Made by a program: the position numbers and the translations under genes
In this document: positions 37,773 to 45,694 of the stretch, in pieces
How the letters are laid out: the number at the start of each line of letters is the position of its first letter
Numbering within the stretch: position 1 is the stretch's first letter
From: Serinibacter arcticus
Lineage (GTDB): Bacteria; Actinomycetota; Actinomycetes; Actinomycetales; Beutenbergiaceae
Direction of reading: 5' to 3'
Assembly: GCF_003121705.1 (NCBI RefSeq)
Contig: NZ_PYHR01000002.1
Coordinates: 558,001 to 622,000 of the forward strand
DNA length: 64,000 bases
The notes under the pieces: model-generated
What the model was told of the DNA's origin: nothing
Databases searched by the model: none
Seen by the model: only the letters and a program-made list of their open reading frames with translations

Positions 37773-40249
37773 CCCGGGTCCCCGTCAGCACGTACCGCCT
37801 CCAGCTCGGGCCCGACCTGACGTTCGACGGCGCCGCGGAGCAGCTGCCCTACCTGCACGACCTCGGGGTGACGGACCTGTACCTCTCCCCCGTCCTGCAG
37901 GCGGCCCCCGGGTCGACGCACGGGTACGACGTCGTCGACCATGACCGGATCAGCGACGTGATGGGCGGTCGCGAGCGGCTCGAGGCGCTCTGCGACGCGG
38001 CCCACGCGATCGGCATGGGCGTCGTGCTCGACATCGTGCCGAACCACATGGCCGTGCCGACACCCGCGTGGCACAACCGGGCGCTCTGGTCGGTCCTGGC
38101 CGACGGCGCCGACTCGCCGTACGCCGACTGGTTCGACGTCGAGTGGGACGCCTCGGGCAGCCTCCTCATGCCGGTCCTCGGCGACCGGATCGGAGCGGTC
38201 ATCGCCCGCGACGAGCTCACGCTCGAGACGCTGGAGGTGCCCGGCGTCGGTCCCACGACCGTGCTGCGCTACTTCGAGCACGCGTTCCCCGTCAGGGCCG
38301 GCACCGAGCAGCTGCCGCTGACGCAGCTCCTGCAGGCGCAGCACTACCGCCTCGCCTACTGGCGCGTGGCCGACGAGGAGCTCAACTACCGACGGTTCTT
38401 CGACGTCGGCACCCTCGTGGCCGTCCGCGTCGAGCGCCCGGCGGTGTTCGAGGCGACCCACGCCGTGGTCGTCGACCTCGTGCGCTCGGGCCACGTGGAC
38501 GGGCTCCGCATCGACCACCCCGACGGTCTCGCCGACCCGCGCGGCTACCTCAAGCAGCTGTACGAGGCGACCGACGGCGCCTGGATCGTCGCGGAGAAGA
38601 TCCTCGAGCCCGCGGAGGAGCTGCCCTCGGACTGGCCGGTGGCCGGCACCACGGGGTACGACGCCGCCTGGCGCATCGGCCAGGTGCTCCACGACCCGGC
38701 GGGTTCCGGACCGCTCGCCGGGGTCATGCAGCGCCTGACCGGCGACGACCCGATGGGCCTGCCGGCGCTGATCGAGCAGAGCAAGCGTCAGGTCGTGGAG
38801 GAGTCCCTGCACGCCGAGGTCAACCGCCTCGCCGTCCTGGTGGCGGAAGTCTGCTCGGACGACATCCGCCTGCGCGACCACACGTGGCGCGCCATCCGGG
38901 ACTGCGTCACCGAGCTCGTCGTCGCGATGGAGGGCTACCGCGCCTACGTCGTGCCGGGCGAGAACGCCCCGGGTGCCAGCGTGCACCAGGTGAACGAGGC
39001 CGCGCACCGCGCCGCCTCCCGGCTGCCGGACGAGCGGGCGGACACGCTCGCCGTCGTCGTCGACCTGGTCCTCGGGCGGGAGGCCGGCAGCGCCGGTCGC
39101 ACGCACGAGACCCGTCGCGACGAGATCATCATCCGGTTCCAGCAGGTGTGCGGAGCCGTCACCGCGAAGGGGGTGGAGGACACGGCGTTCTACCGCTGGA
39201 CCCACCTCGTGAGCCTGTGCGAGGTCGGTGGGTCCCCCGGCTCGTTCGCGATCGGACCGGACGCCCTGCACGCCTGGGCGTCACGGCAGTCCGAGCGGCA
39301 GCCCTCGTCGATGACGGCGGGCACCACGCACGACACCAAGCGCGGCGCCGACGTCCGCGCCCGCCAGGGCGTGCTGACCGAGCACGCCGACGCGTGGGTC
39401 GAGCTCGTGGACGACCTGCGGGCCGCGACCGACGAGATCCGGCCGGCCCACCTGGGCGGCCGGACCGAGAACCTGCTGTGGCAGATGCTCGCCGGCACCT
39501 GGACCGAGGAGGGTCCGCTCGCCACCGAGCGACTCACCCGCTACCTCGTCAAGGCCTCCCGTGAGGCGAAGGACTGGACGCGCTGGACCGCCCCCGACGA
39601 GAAGGCCGAGGCGGAGCTGGTCGCGTTCGTCGAGGCGCTCGCCGGGCACGAGCGCGTGACTGAGCTGATGCTGGGCTGGGTCGAGCGCACGTCGCACGCC
39701 GTCAGGGCTGCCACGCTCGGACAGACGCTGCTGCAGCTGACGCTGCCGGGCGCCGTGGACGTCTACCAGGGCGCGGAGACCACGCGCATCGCGCTCGTCG
39801 ACCCGGACAACCGCGGCCCGGTCGACCACCGCGCGCTGGCCGCCACGCTGCACCGGCTCGAGACGGCCTCGCCCCACGGCCTCGGCGAGGAGAAGCTGCA
39901 CCTCGTGGCCGCCACGCTCCGCGCCCGACGTCGGCACCCCGACGCGGTCGTCGGTCCGCGGTCGGGCTACCAGGCGCTCCCGACGTCCTCGGGCCACGCG
40001 CTCGCCTTCGCCCGGACGGTCGACGACGAGCCCGCGCTCGTCACCGTCGTCACCCGCCTGAGCACGTCCCTGGCGGGGATCGGCGGCTGGGGCGAGCACC
40101 AGGTGGTGCTGCCCGAGAGTCCGACGGGCTGGGTCGACGTCCGCCGCCCCACCACCGTGCACCCGAGCGGGTCCGTCCCGCTCGGCACGCTGCTCGCGCA
40201 CGGCCCGGTCGCTCTGCTCGAGGTCGCCCCGATCGAGGTCGCCCCGTGA
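37769..40249 (+). CDS. treY: maltooligosyltrehalose synthase
   Basis: An 826-residue GH13 enzyme that converts the reducing end of malto-oligosaccharides into a trehalosyl unit. It has TYRLQLGPDLTFDGAAEQLP, LYLSPVLQAAPGSTHGYDVV, VVLDIVPNHMAV, VDGLRIDHPDGLADPRGYL (nucleophile Asp), IVAEKILEPAEELPSDW (acid Glu), the TreY-typical VTAKGVEDTAFYRW and GTTHDTKRGADVRAR, and late PGAVDVYQGAE. It overlaps glgX (ATGA) and treZ (GTGA), so the three enzymes are translated together. Confidence 0.96.
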   Translation: MTRVPVSTYRLQLGPDLTFDGAAEQLPYLHDLGVTDLYLSPVLQAAPGSTHGYDVVDHDRISDVMGGRERLEALCDAAHAIGMGVVLDIVPNHMAVPTPAWHNRALWSVLADGADSPYADWFDVEWDASGSLLMPVLGDRIGAVIARDELTLETLEVPGVGPTTVLRYFEHAFPVRAGTEQLPLTQLLQAQHYRLAYWRVADEELNYRRFFDVGTLVAVRVERPAVFEATHAVVVDLVRSGHVDGLRIDHPDGLADPRGYLKQLYEATDGAWIVAEKILEPAEELPSDWPVAGTTGYDAAWRIGQVLHDPAGSGPLAGVMQRLTGDDPMGLPALIEQSKRQVVEESLHAEVNRLAVLVAEVCSDDIRLRDHTWRAIRDCVTELVVAMEGYRAYVVPGENAPGASVHQVNEAAHRAASRLPDERADTLAVVVDLVLGREAGSAGRTHETRRDEIIIRFQQVCGAVTAKGVEDTAFYRWTHLVSLCEVGGSPGSFAIGPDALHAWASRQSERQPSSMTAGTTHDTKRGADVRARQGVLTEHADAWVELVDDLRAATDEIRPAHLGGRTENLLWQMLAGTWTEEGPLATERLTRYLVKASREAKDWTRWTAPDEKAEAELVAFVEALAGHERVTELMLGWVERTSHAVRAATLGQTLLQLTLPGAVDVYQGAETTRIALVDPDNRGPVDHRALAATLHRLETASPHGLGEEKLHLVAATLRARRRHPDAVVGPRSGYQALPTSSGHALAFARTVDDEPALVTVVTRLSTSLAGIGGWGEHQVVLPESPTGWVDVRRPTTVHPSGSVPLGTLLAHGPVALLEVAPIEVAP

Positions 40250-42036
40250 CCGGGGCGCTCCGTGTCTGGGCGCCGTCGGTCGCCACGGCCGCCGTGGCCA
40301 CCGAGGGCTCCACCACGCCGCTCGTCGCCGTCGGCGACGGCTGGTGGGAGGGTCCCGCGCTGCGGCACGGTCAGGACTACGCGTTCCACCTCGACGGCGG
40401 GGACGCCCGCCCCGACCCGCGCAGCGCCTGGCAGCCCCACGGCGTGCACGGTGCGAGCCGCTGGTTCGACGCGTCGGAGCACCCCTGGTCCGACGGCTCC
40501 TGGGCCGGTCGTGACGCCCGGGGCGCCGTGACCTACGAGCTCCACCTCGGCACCTTCACGCCCGAGGGCGACCTCGACGCGGCCATCACCCGGCTGCCGC
40601 ACCTGGTGGACCTCGGGGTCGAGATGGTCGAGCTGATGCCCGTCGCGGCGTTCAACGGCGCGCACGGCTGGGGCTACGACGGCGTCGCGCTCTGGGCCGT
40701 GCACGGGCCGTACGGCGGCCCGGCCGCCCTGCAGCGGTTCGTCGACGCGGCCCACGCCCACGGCCTGGGCGTCTGCCTCGACGTCGTCTACAACCACCTG
40801 GGACCGTCGGGGAACTACCTGGCGGAGTTCGGTCCGTACTTCACCGACACCCACCACACCCCGTGGGGCTCGGCGGTCAACCTCGACGCCCCCGGCAGCG
40901 CCGAGGTGCGCCGGTTCGTGATCGAGAACGCGCTGCGGTGGCTGCGGGACTTCCACGTCGACGCCCTGCGGCTGGACGCGGTCCACGCTCTCGCGGACAC
41001 CTCGGAGCGGCACGTCCTGGCGGAGCTGTCCGACGCCGTCGCCGCGCTGGCGCACGAGGTCGGGCGCCCGCTCTCGCTGGTCGCGGAGTCCGACCTCAAC
41101 GACGCGATCATGGTCACGCCGACCGACCGCGGCGGGCGCGGGATGACCGCGCAGTGGGACGACGACGTGCACCACGCCCTGCACGCGATGCTCGAGCGCG
41201 AGCAGCACGGCTACTACGTCGACTTCGGCGACGCGTCGACGTTCGCCGCGGCCGTCCGCGACGTGTTCGTGCACAACGGCACCTTCTCGACGTTCCGCGG
41301 CGAGGACTGGGGCTCCCCCGTGCCCGACGACGTGGACCCGGAGGCCTTCGTCGTGTTCTCCACGAACCACGACCAGGTGGGCAACCGCGCGATCGGCGAC
41401 CGCCCCGGTGGCCGGTGCGGCACCGCGGCGTCCGACCCGGCGCCGCTCGCGGCCGCCGCCGCGCTCGTGCTCTGCTCCCCCTTCACCCCCATGCTGTTCA
41501 TGGGTGAGGAGTGGGCGGCGACGAGCCCGTTCCAGTTCTTCACGGACCACCCGGAGGCCGAGCTGGGCGCCGCTGTCTCGGAGGGGCGCCTGCGCGAGTT
41601 CGGCGGTCACGGCTGGGCCGAGGTCTACGGCGAGGACGTCGAGGTGCCCGACCCGCAGGACCACGGGACGTTCGAGCGCTCGCGGCTGCGGTGGGAGGAG
41701 ATCGAGCTCCCCGGCCACGCCGCGATGCTGGCGTGGCACCGGGCGCTGATCGACCTTCGACGCACCGAGCCCGCCCTCGCCCGGGGGGACCGCCACCTCA
41801 CGACGGTGACGGTCGACCCCCAGGACGACGGCTGGATCGCGCTGCACCGGCTGGCCCCCGACGGGACGAGCCCGGGCATCGCCGTCGTGGTCAACCTCGG
41901 TGACGACACGGTCCTGGTCCCGCTCGACGGCGCCGCCCCGGTGCTGGTCTGGGACGAGGCGACCGAGGTCGGGGCCGACGGCGTGCGGCTGCCCGCGCGC
42001 TCGGTCGCGGTGGTGCGCACGCCCGTCGCGGCCTGA
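40246..42036 (+). CDS. treZ: malto-oligosyltrehalose trehalohydrolase
   Basis: A 596-residue GH13 enzyme that cuts trehalose from the product of TreY. It has the N-terminal domain (VWAPSVATAAVAT), YELHLGTFTPEGDLDAAI, NGAHGWGYDGVALWAVHGPY, CLDVVYNHLGPSGNYL, VDALRLDAVHAL (nucleophile), SLVAESDLND (acid) and VFSTNHDQVGNRAIGDR. FMGEEWAATSPFQFFTDH precedes the C-terminal domain. Last gene of the operon, followed by a hairpin. Confidence 0.96.
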   Translation: MTGALRVWAPSVATAAVATEGSTTPLVAVGDGWWEGPALRHGQDYAFHLDGGDARPDPRSAWQPHGVHGASRWFDASEHPWSDGSWAGRDARGAVTYELHLGTFTPEGDLDAAITRLPHLVDLGVEMVELMPVAAFNGAHGWGYDGVALWAVHGPYGGPAALQRFVDAAHAHGLGVCLDVVYNHLGPSGNYLAEFGPYFTDTHHTPWGSAVNLDAPGSAEVRRFVIENALRWLRDFHVDALRLDAVHALADTSERHVLAELSDAVAALAHEVGRPLSLVAESDLNDAIMVTPTDRGGRGMTAQWDDDVHHALHAMLEREQHGYYVDFGDASTFAAAVRDVFVHNGTFSTFRGEDWGSPVPDDVDPEAFVVFSTNHDQVGNRAIGDRPGGRCGTAASDPAPLAAAAALVLCSPFTPMLFMGEEWAATSPFQFFTDHPEAELGAAVSEGRLREFGGHGWAEVYGEDVEVPDPQDHGTFERSRLRWEEIELPGHAAMLAWHRALIDLRRTEPALARGDRHLTTVTVDPQDDGWIALHRLAPDGTSPGIAVVVNLGDDTVLVPLDGAAPVLVWDEATEVGADGVRLPARSVAVVRTPVAA

Positions 42037-42083
42037 ACGGCGCCCCACGGCTGACCGGCACAAATGGCACGGCCTGGACGAGT

Positions 42084-42120
42084 GACGACCGGTCCCCTCG
42101 GGGCCGGTCGTCGTCTCTCT
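42084..42120 (+). terminator. terminator of the treX-treY-treZ operon
   Basis: GACGACCGG at 42084-42092 pairs with CCGGTCGTC at 42104-42112, with an inner CCCC/GGGG extension and a T-containing tail (GTCTCTCT). It lies about 50 bases after treZ. Confidence 0.75.
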
Positions 42121-42176
42121 CTGCACGGGGGTCGGGCGCGCCTCGGGGCGGCGTCGGAGCGCCGTCAGCGGTCGGT

Positions 42177-43367
42177 TCAGGGGCCGGTCGGCTCCTCGGG
42201 CGCAGACTCCGCGCTCGCGGTGGGCGACGGCGTCGGGCTCTCGCTCGGTGACGGCGACGGCTCGTCCGGCGCCGGCGCCGGCGCGACGGTCGGACTCGGC
42301 GACGGCTCCGGGGTGGGCTCAGGCGTGGGGGTCGGCGTGGGCTCGGGCGTCGGAGTCGGCTCGGGGGTCGGCGTCGGCTCGGGCGTCGGAGTCGGCTCGG
42401 GCGTCGGCGTCGGAGTCGGAGTCGGAGTCGGAGTCGGAGTCGGAGTCGGCGTGGGCTCGGGCGTCGCCTCAGGCACCGGTGCCGGGTTCGGCTCGAGGGT
42501 GGGCTCCGGCGTCGGGCTCGGTGCGGGGGCCGTCGGGCCGGCGGCCGGCGGCACGGATCCGCTCGCCCGCAGCGCCTTGAGCGCCTCCTGGGCCGCGACC
42601 CAGTCGGACGTCAGCGGGACCGGCGTCACGGTGGTGCCGGCCTCGAGATCGACGCCCTGGGACAGCAGGTAGGGCACGGGGTCGACCGCGGTGCCGTCGA
42701 TCCGCACGGCGAAGTGCAGGTGCGGCCCGCTGGAACGACCCTCGTTCCCCACCACCGCGATGATCTGGCCCTCGCGGACGACGTCGCCGGAGGCCACCAG
42801 GATGCCGTCCTGCGACATGTGGTTGTACGTCGTCACGACCCCGTCGCCGTGGTCGACCGCGACGAGCCAGCCGGTGTTCCCGTAGGCGTACCCGAGGCCG
42901 ACGAACACGACCGTCCCTGCCGCGGCGGAACGGATCGGGTAGCCGAGCGGCGCCGAGATGTCGATGCCGTTGTGCAGGCCGGCGGAGGTGATGCCAGGGA
43001 TGGCGTCGCGGTGGCCGAAGGGTGAGGCGAAGCGTCCGTTCGCGAGCGGGTGGACCCAGCCCGTCTCGGAGACCTGGACGCCCTCGGCGGCGAGTGCGGC
43101 CCGGTACTCGTCGACCGCCACGGGCTCGGGCGGTGCGGGGGGCGTGGCCGACACGACGGCGGGCGTCCACCAGGCGGCGAGCTCGGCGGCACCGGCCTCG
43201 ACGTCGAGGAGCGGGTGCATCGGCGCCGCCGAGCCCCCGCCGTCCGACGCCACCACGTGGGGAACGGCGCTCGCCGCACCCCCGGTGCCGAGCACCATCA
43301 GCAGCGCTCCGACCACCGCCCCGAGCGTCGCTCCCACCGCCCGGTGGCGCAAGCGTCCCCGCGTCAT
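42177..43367 (-). CDS. secreted M23 (LytM-type) peptidoglycan endopeptidase with Pro/Thr-rich tail
   Basis: A 396-residue exported protein. A basic start ([12 protein letters not shown]) and hydrophobic stretch ([19 protein letters not shown]) form the signal peptide, cleaved near ASA-V. The M23 domain has [20 protein letters not shown], the zinc ligands in [13 protein letters not shown], and the second HxH in [14 protein letters not shown]. The last ~115 residues are PTPTPEP repeats, a probable cell-wall spanning linker or spacer. ATG 43367 was chosen; GTG 43376 is an alternative. It is divergent from the HIT gene, with a Crp-like site between. Confidence 0.92.
   Translation of the reverse strand: MTRGRLRHRAVGATLGAVVGALLMVLGTGGAASAVPHVVASDGGGSAAPMHPLLDVEAGAAELAAWWTPAVVSATPPAPPEPVAVDEYRAALAAEGVQVSETGWVHPLANGRFASPFGHRDAIPGITSAGLHNGIDISAPLGYPIRSAAAGTVVFVGLGYAYGNTGWLVAVDHGDGVVTTYNHMSQDGILVASGDVVREGQIIAVVGNEGRSSGPHLHFAVRIDGTAVDPVPYLLSQGVDLEAGTTVTPVPLTSDWVAAQEALKALRASGSVPPAAGPTAPAPSPTPEPTLEPNPAPVPEATPEPTPTPTPTPTPTPTPTPTPEPTPTPEPTPTPEPTPTPEPTPTPTPEPTPEPSPSPTVAPAPAPDEPSPSPSESPTPSPTASAESAPEEPTGP
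42313..42468. repeat. tandem GC-rich hexamer/18-mer repeat encoding PTPEP units
   Basis: Reiterated units of GGCGTCGGAGTCGGCTCG type and a run of GGAGTC hexamers at about 42412-42450. Read on the minus strand they encode the PT/PE tail of the M23 protein. The number of units is likely to vary between strains. Confidence 0.8.
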
Positions 43368-43412
43368 CCCCGTCACCACTTCTCGTCGCCCGTGCCCCGT
43401 CACGCACCCTCG

Positions 43413-43428
43413 CGTGATCTGGATCACA
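43413..43428. promoter_or_regulatory. Crp/GlxR-like operator
   Basis: CGTGA-TCTGGA-TCACA matches TGTGA-N6-TCACA, the Crp/GlxR consensus, at 9 of 10 arm bases. It lies between the divergent M23 gene (46 bases upstream of its start) and the HIT gene (centre about 54 bases before its start). In mycobacteria and corynebacteria cell-wall hydrolase genes such as rpf are known Crp/GlxR targets; regulation here is inferred. Confidence 0.6.
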
Positions 43429-43460
43429 GACTAACCCGTCGGAGACCGCGCGGCGCGCGC

Positions 43461-43466
43461 TAGGTT
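43461..43466 (+). promoter_or_regulatory. -10 box of leaderless HIT gene
   Basis: TAGGTT is eight bases before ATG 43475. Confidence 0.5.
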
Positions 43467-43474
43467 CGGTGATC

Positions 43475-43903
43475 ATGACGACCCTCTTCGAACGCATCAT
43501 CGCCGGGGAGATCCCGGCCCGCCGGCTCTGGAGCGACGACCGCTGCGTCGCGTTCCTGACGATCTCGCCCGTGACCGCCGGCCACGCGCTCGTGGTGCCG
43601 CGGCACGCCGTCGACCACTGGCTCGACGCCCCCGACGACCTGATGGCCCACCTGGTCGCCACGGCCCGCACGATCGGTGCCGCCCAGCTCGCCGAGTTCG
43701 GCGGCGAACGGTCGGGACTGGTCGTGCAGGGGTACGGCGTCCCGCACCTGCACCTGCACGTCTTCCCGACCACGGGCCCGGAGGACTTCCACGCCCTGGA
43801 GGGTCGGCCCGCCCAGGACGCCGATCTCGACGACGCCGCCGAGCGCCTGCGCTCCCGGCTGCGCGCCCAGGGCGCCTCGGGTGTCACCGACGGACGCGCC
43901 TGA
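43475..43903 (+). CDS. HIT family protein (HinT-like)
   Basis: A 142-residue HIT hydrolase. It starts MTTLFERIIAGEIPARRLWS, followed by VAFLTISPVTAGHALVVPR and the triad GVPHLHLHVFPT. It is the short HinT/Fhit type, unlike the longer HIT protein beside thrS. Substrates are probably nucleotide monophosphates joined to a leaving group. Convergent with zapE. Confidence 0.9.
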   Translation: MTTLFERIIAGEIPARRLWSDDRCVAFLTISPVTAGHALVVPRHAVDHWLDAPDDLMAHLVATARTIGAAQLAEFGGERSGLVVQGYGVPHLHLHVFPTTGPEDFHALEGRPAQDADLDDAAERLRSRLRAQGASGVTDGRA

Positions 43904-43937
43904 GACGGGTCGGTGTCCGAGGGGCGGCGACCGGACA

Positions 43938-44960
43938 TCACTGCCCGGGCAGCGGCAGCGCGCAGAGCGCACCGAGCCGGGACAGCGCCCGGTAGTACTT
44001 CTTGCGGTAGCCCTTGGTGAGCATGCGCTCGGAGACGAGGTCGGCGACGCCGGTGCCCCCGAGACGCACGGGCACGTTGCGGTCGTAGAGGCGGTCCACC
44101 AGCACCACGAGCCGCAGCCCGACCATGTCGTCGTCGAGCTGGTCGACACCGGTGAGCAGCACGGCGTCGACGTCGTCGACCAGCCGCCCGTAGCGGGAGG
44201 GGTGGATCCGCGAGAGGTGGGCGACGAGCTCGGGCCACCCGTCGACCGTGACGGCGGCGCCCGCCTCGGACGCCGCCCGGGCGGCCTGGCTGACGTCGTC
44301 GTCGGTGAGGGCGGCGTGCGCGGGACGCCCGGTGCGGTGGCGGTAGTCGTTGCCGTCGATGCGCATGACGGTGAACCGGGCCGCCAGGGCCTGGATCTCG
44401 CGCAGGAAGTCCTCCGCGGCGAACCGTCCCTCGCCGAGCGCCTCCGGCAGCGTGTTGGAGGTCGCGACGAGGGTGACGCCGGCGTCCGCCAGCTCGCGCA
44501 GCAACCGCGACATCAGCACGGTGTCGCCGGGGTCGTCCAGCTCGAACTCGTCGATCGCCACCAGCGCGCGGGTCGACAGCTCGGCCACGCAGGCCGCGAA
44601 GCCGAGCGCCCCGACCAGGTGGGTGTACTCCACGAACGTCCCGTAGGCCGAGCGCTCCGGCCCGACGGCGTGCGCGAGCGACGCGAGCAGGTGGGTCTTG
44701 CCGACGCCGTAGCCGCCGTCGAGGTAGACGCTGGACGGCGGGGCCGACCTCCGGAACAGCCCGCGGCGCTGCGCCCGGGTGAGCGCGGCGGCGAGCTCGC
44801 GCAGCTTCTCCTGCGCGGCGGCCTGCGACGGATGGTCCGGGTCGGGCACGTAGCTGTCGAACGAGGCGGCGGCGAACTGCGGCGGGGGCACCAGACCGGC
44901 GAGCAGGTCCGCCGGGGTCGTGTGCGGATCGCGGGAGGTCAGCGGGGGCAGGAGCGGCAC
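43938..44960 (-). CDS. zapE: AFG1/ZapE family ATPase
   Basis: A 340-residue P-loop ATPase. It has AAASFDSYVPDPDHPSQAAA, Walker A YLDGGYGVGKTHLLASLAHA, FVEYTHLVGALGF, Walker B LVAIDEFELDDPGD, the sensor VATSNTLPEALGEGRFAAED, and RLVVLVDRLYDRNVPV near the end. E. coli ZapE acts at the division ring; the role in actinobacteria is not established. GTG 44960 is seven bases behind a TAGGCT box. Confidence 0.9.
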   Translation of the reverse strand: MPLLPPLTSRDPHTTPADLLAGLVPPPQFAAASFDSYVPDPDHPSQAAAQEKLRELAAALTRAQRRGLFRRSAPPSSVYLDGGYGVGKTHLLASLAHAVGPERSAYGTFVEYTHLVGALGFAACVAELSTRALVAIDEFELDDPGDTVLMSRLLRELADAGVTLVATSNTLPEALGEGRFAAEDFLREIQALAARFTVMRIDGNDYRHRTGRPAHAALTDDDVSQAARAASEAGAAVTVDGWPELVAHLSRIHPSRYGRLVDDVDAVLLTGVDQLDDDMVGLRLVVLVDRLYDRNVPVRLGGTGVADLVSERMLTKGYRKKYYRALSRLGALCALPLPGQ

Positions 44961-44967
44961 GGCGGCA

Positions 44968-44973
44968 AGCCTA
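44968..44973 (-). promoter_or_regulatory. -10 box of leaderless zapE
   Basis: TAGGCT on the minus strand, seven bases before GTG 44960. Confidence 0.5.
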
Positions 44974-45021
44974 CGCAGGCGGAGTCGCGGTCGGGGCCGA
45001 CGAGTCGCGCGGGACCCTCAG

Positions 45022-45099
45022 GACTGCCGGGACCGCCGGGACGGGGGGACCGCCGGGACGCCTGGGACTGCCGCGACTGCCAGAACGGCCGGGACCGCG
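45022..45099. repeat. imperfect GACYGCCG nonamer repeats
   Basis: Five copies of GAC(C/T)GCC(G/A) occur at irregular 9-20-base spacing between the divergent promoters of zapE and the 164-residue gene. They could be a protein-binding array or simple-sequence slippage. Confidence 0.5.
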
Positions 45100-45103
45100 C
45101 GAC

Positions 45104-45109
45104 TAGGCT
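45104..45109 (+). promoter_or_regulatory. candidate -10 box of the gene at 45165
   Basis: TAGGCT, about 55 bases before the start, directly after the nonamer repeats. Confidence 0.45.
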
Positions 45110-45164
45110 GGTCGTGCTCGCGCCCCGGCCGAGCCGTCCCGTCGCTCCTGCCTGGAAGGTCCCG

Positions 45165-45659
45165 ATGTCCCAGACCGTCATCATCCTCACCGAGGACACG
45201 CTGCTCCCCTCCGACGTCGAGCAGATCCTGGGACTCGATGACCGGACGGCGGAGACCACCTACTCGGTGCTCGTGCCGACCGAGGCCGAGCACAGCGTCG
45301 TCTCGGCGTTCCTCAACAACCTCTGGCTCCTCGACCTCAAGGAGGCCTGGGAGGACCTGACCGGCGCCAACGACGTCGACGAGAGCACGGCCCGCGCGGA
45401 GGCGGCCCAGGCGCTGGGCGAGTCCGTCGGGGCCCTGGAGAAGGCCGGCGCCACCGTCTCCTCGGCCACCGTCGCCGACGACCCCATCGCCGCGATGAAG
45501 GAGGAGCTCACGTCGGGCGACGTGATCCAGGTCGTCGCCGTCACGCAGCCCCGCCCGGTCGAGGACACCTTCCACACGAACTGGGCCGACCGCGCCCAGG
45601 AGGCGCTCGGCGTCCCCGTCCTGCACTTCTACTCGGGCACGTCGTTCCTCGGGAACTGA
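45165..45659 (+). CDS. conserved hypothetical protein, 164 residues
   Basis: I do not recognise a named domain. The protein starts MSQTVIILTEDTLLPSDVEQ and looks soluble, acidic and alpha/beta: a strand (TTYSVLVPTE), a helix (HSVVSAFLNNLWLLDLKEAW), a long Ala/Glu helix, ATVSSATVADDPIAAMKEEL, SGDVIQVVAVTQPRPVEDTF and GVPVLHFYSGTSFLG. The regular strand-helix pattern is reminiscent of universal-stress-like folds, but no nucleotide-binding motif is visible. ATG 45165 has a GGAAGG ribosome site. It is divergent from zapE and convergent with the ATP-grasp gene. Confidence 0.75.
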   Translation: MSQTVIILTEDTLLPSDVEQILGLDDRTAETTYSVLVPTEAEHSVVSAFLNNLWLLDLKEAWEDLTGANDVDESTARAEAAQALGESVGALEKAGATVSSATVADDPIAAMKEELTSGDVIQVVAVTQPRPVEDTFHTNWADRAQEALGVPVLHFYSGTSFLGN

Positions 45660-45661
45660 CG

Positions 45662-45694
45662 CCACCCCGCCCCGGGGCTCAGGCCCCGGGGTGG
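45662..45694. terminator. hairpin between convergent genes at 45659 and 45679
   Basis: CCACCCCG pairs with CGGGGTGG around a GC-rich inner part. It overlaps the last codons of the ATP-grasp gene, so it can act mainly for the plus-strand gene. Confidence 0.45.

Noticed and set aside
42313-42468. Possible CRISPR array
   Set aside because: The repeats are contiguous, without spacers, and encode PTPEP units in frame.
43368-43474. c-di-AMP (ydaO) riboswitch before the M23 gene
   Set aside because: Such elements precede cell-wall hydrolase genes in actinobacteria, but only about 107 bases are available and the conserved core is not there.
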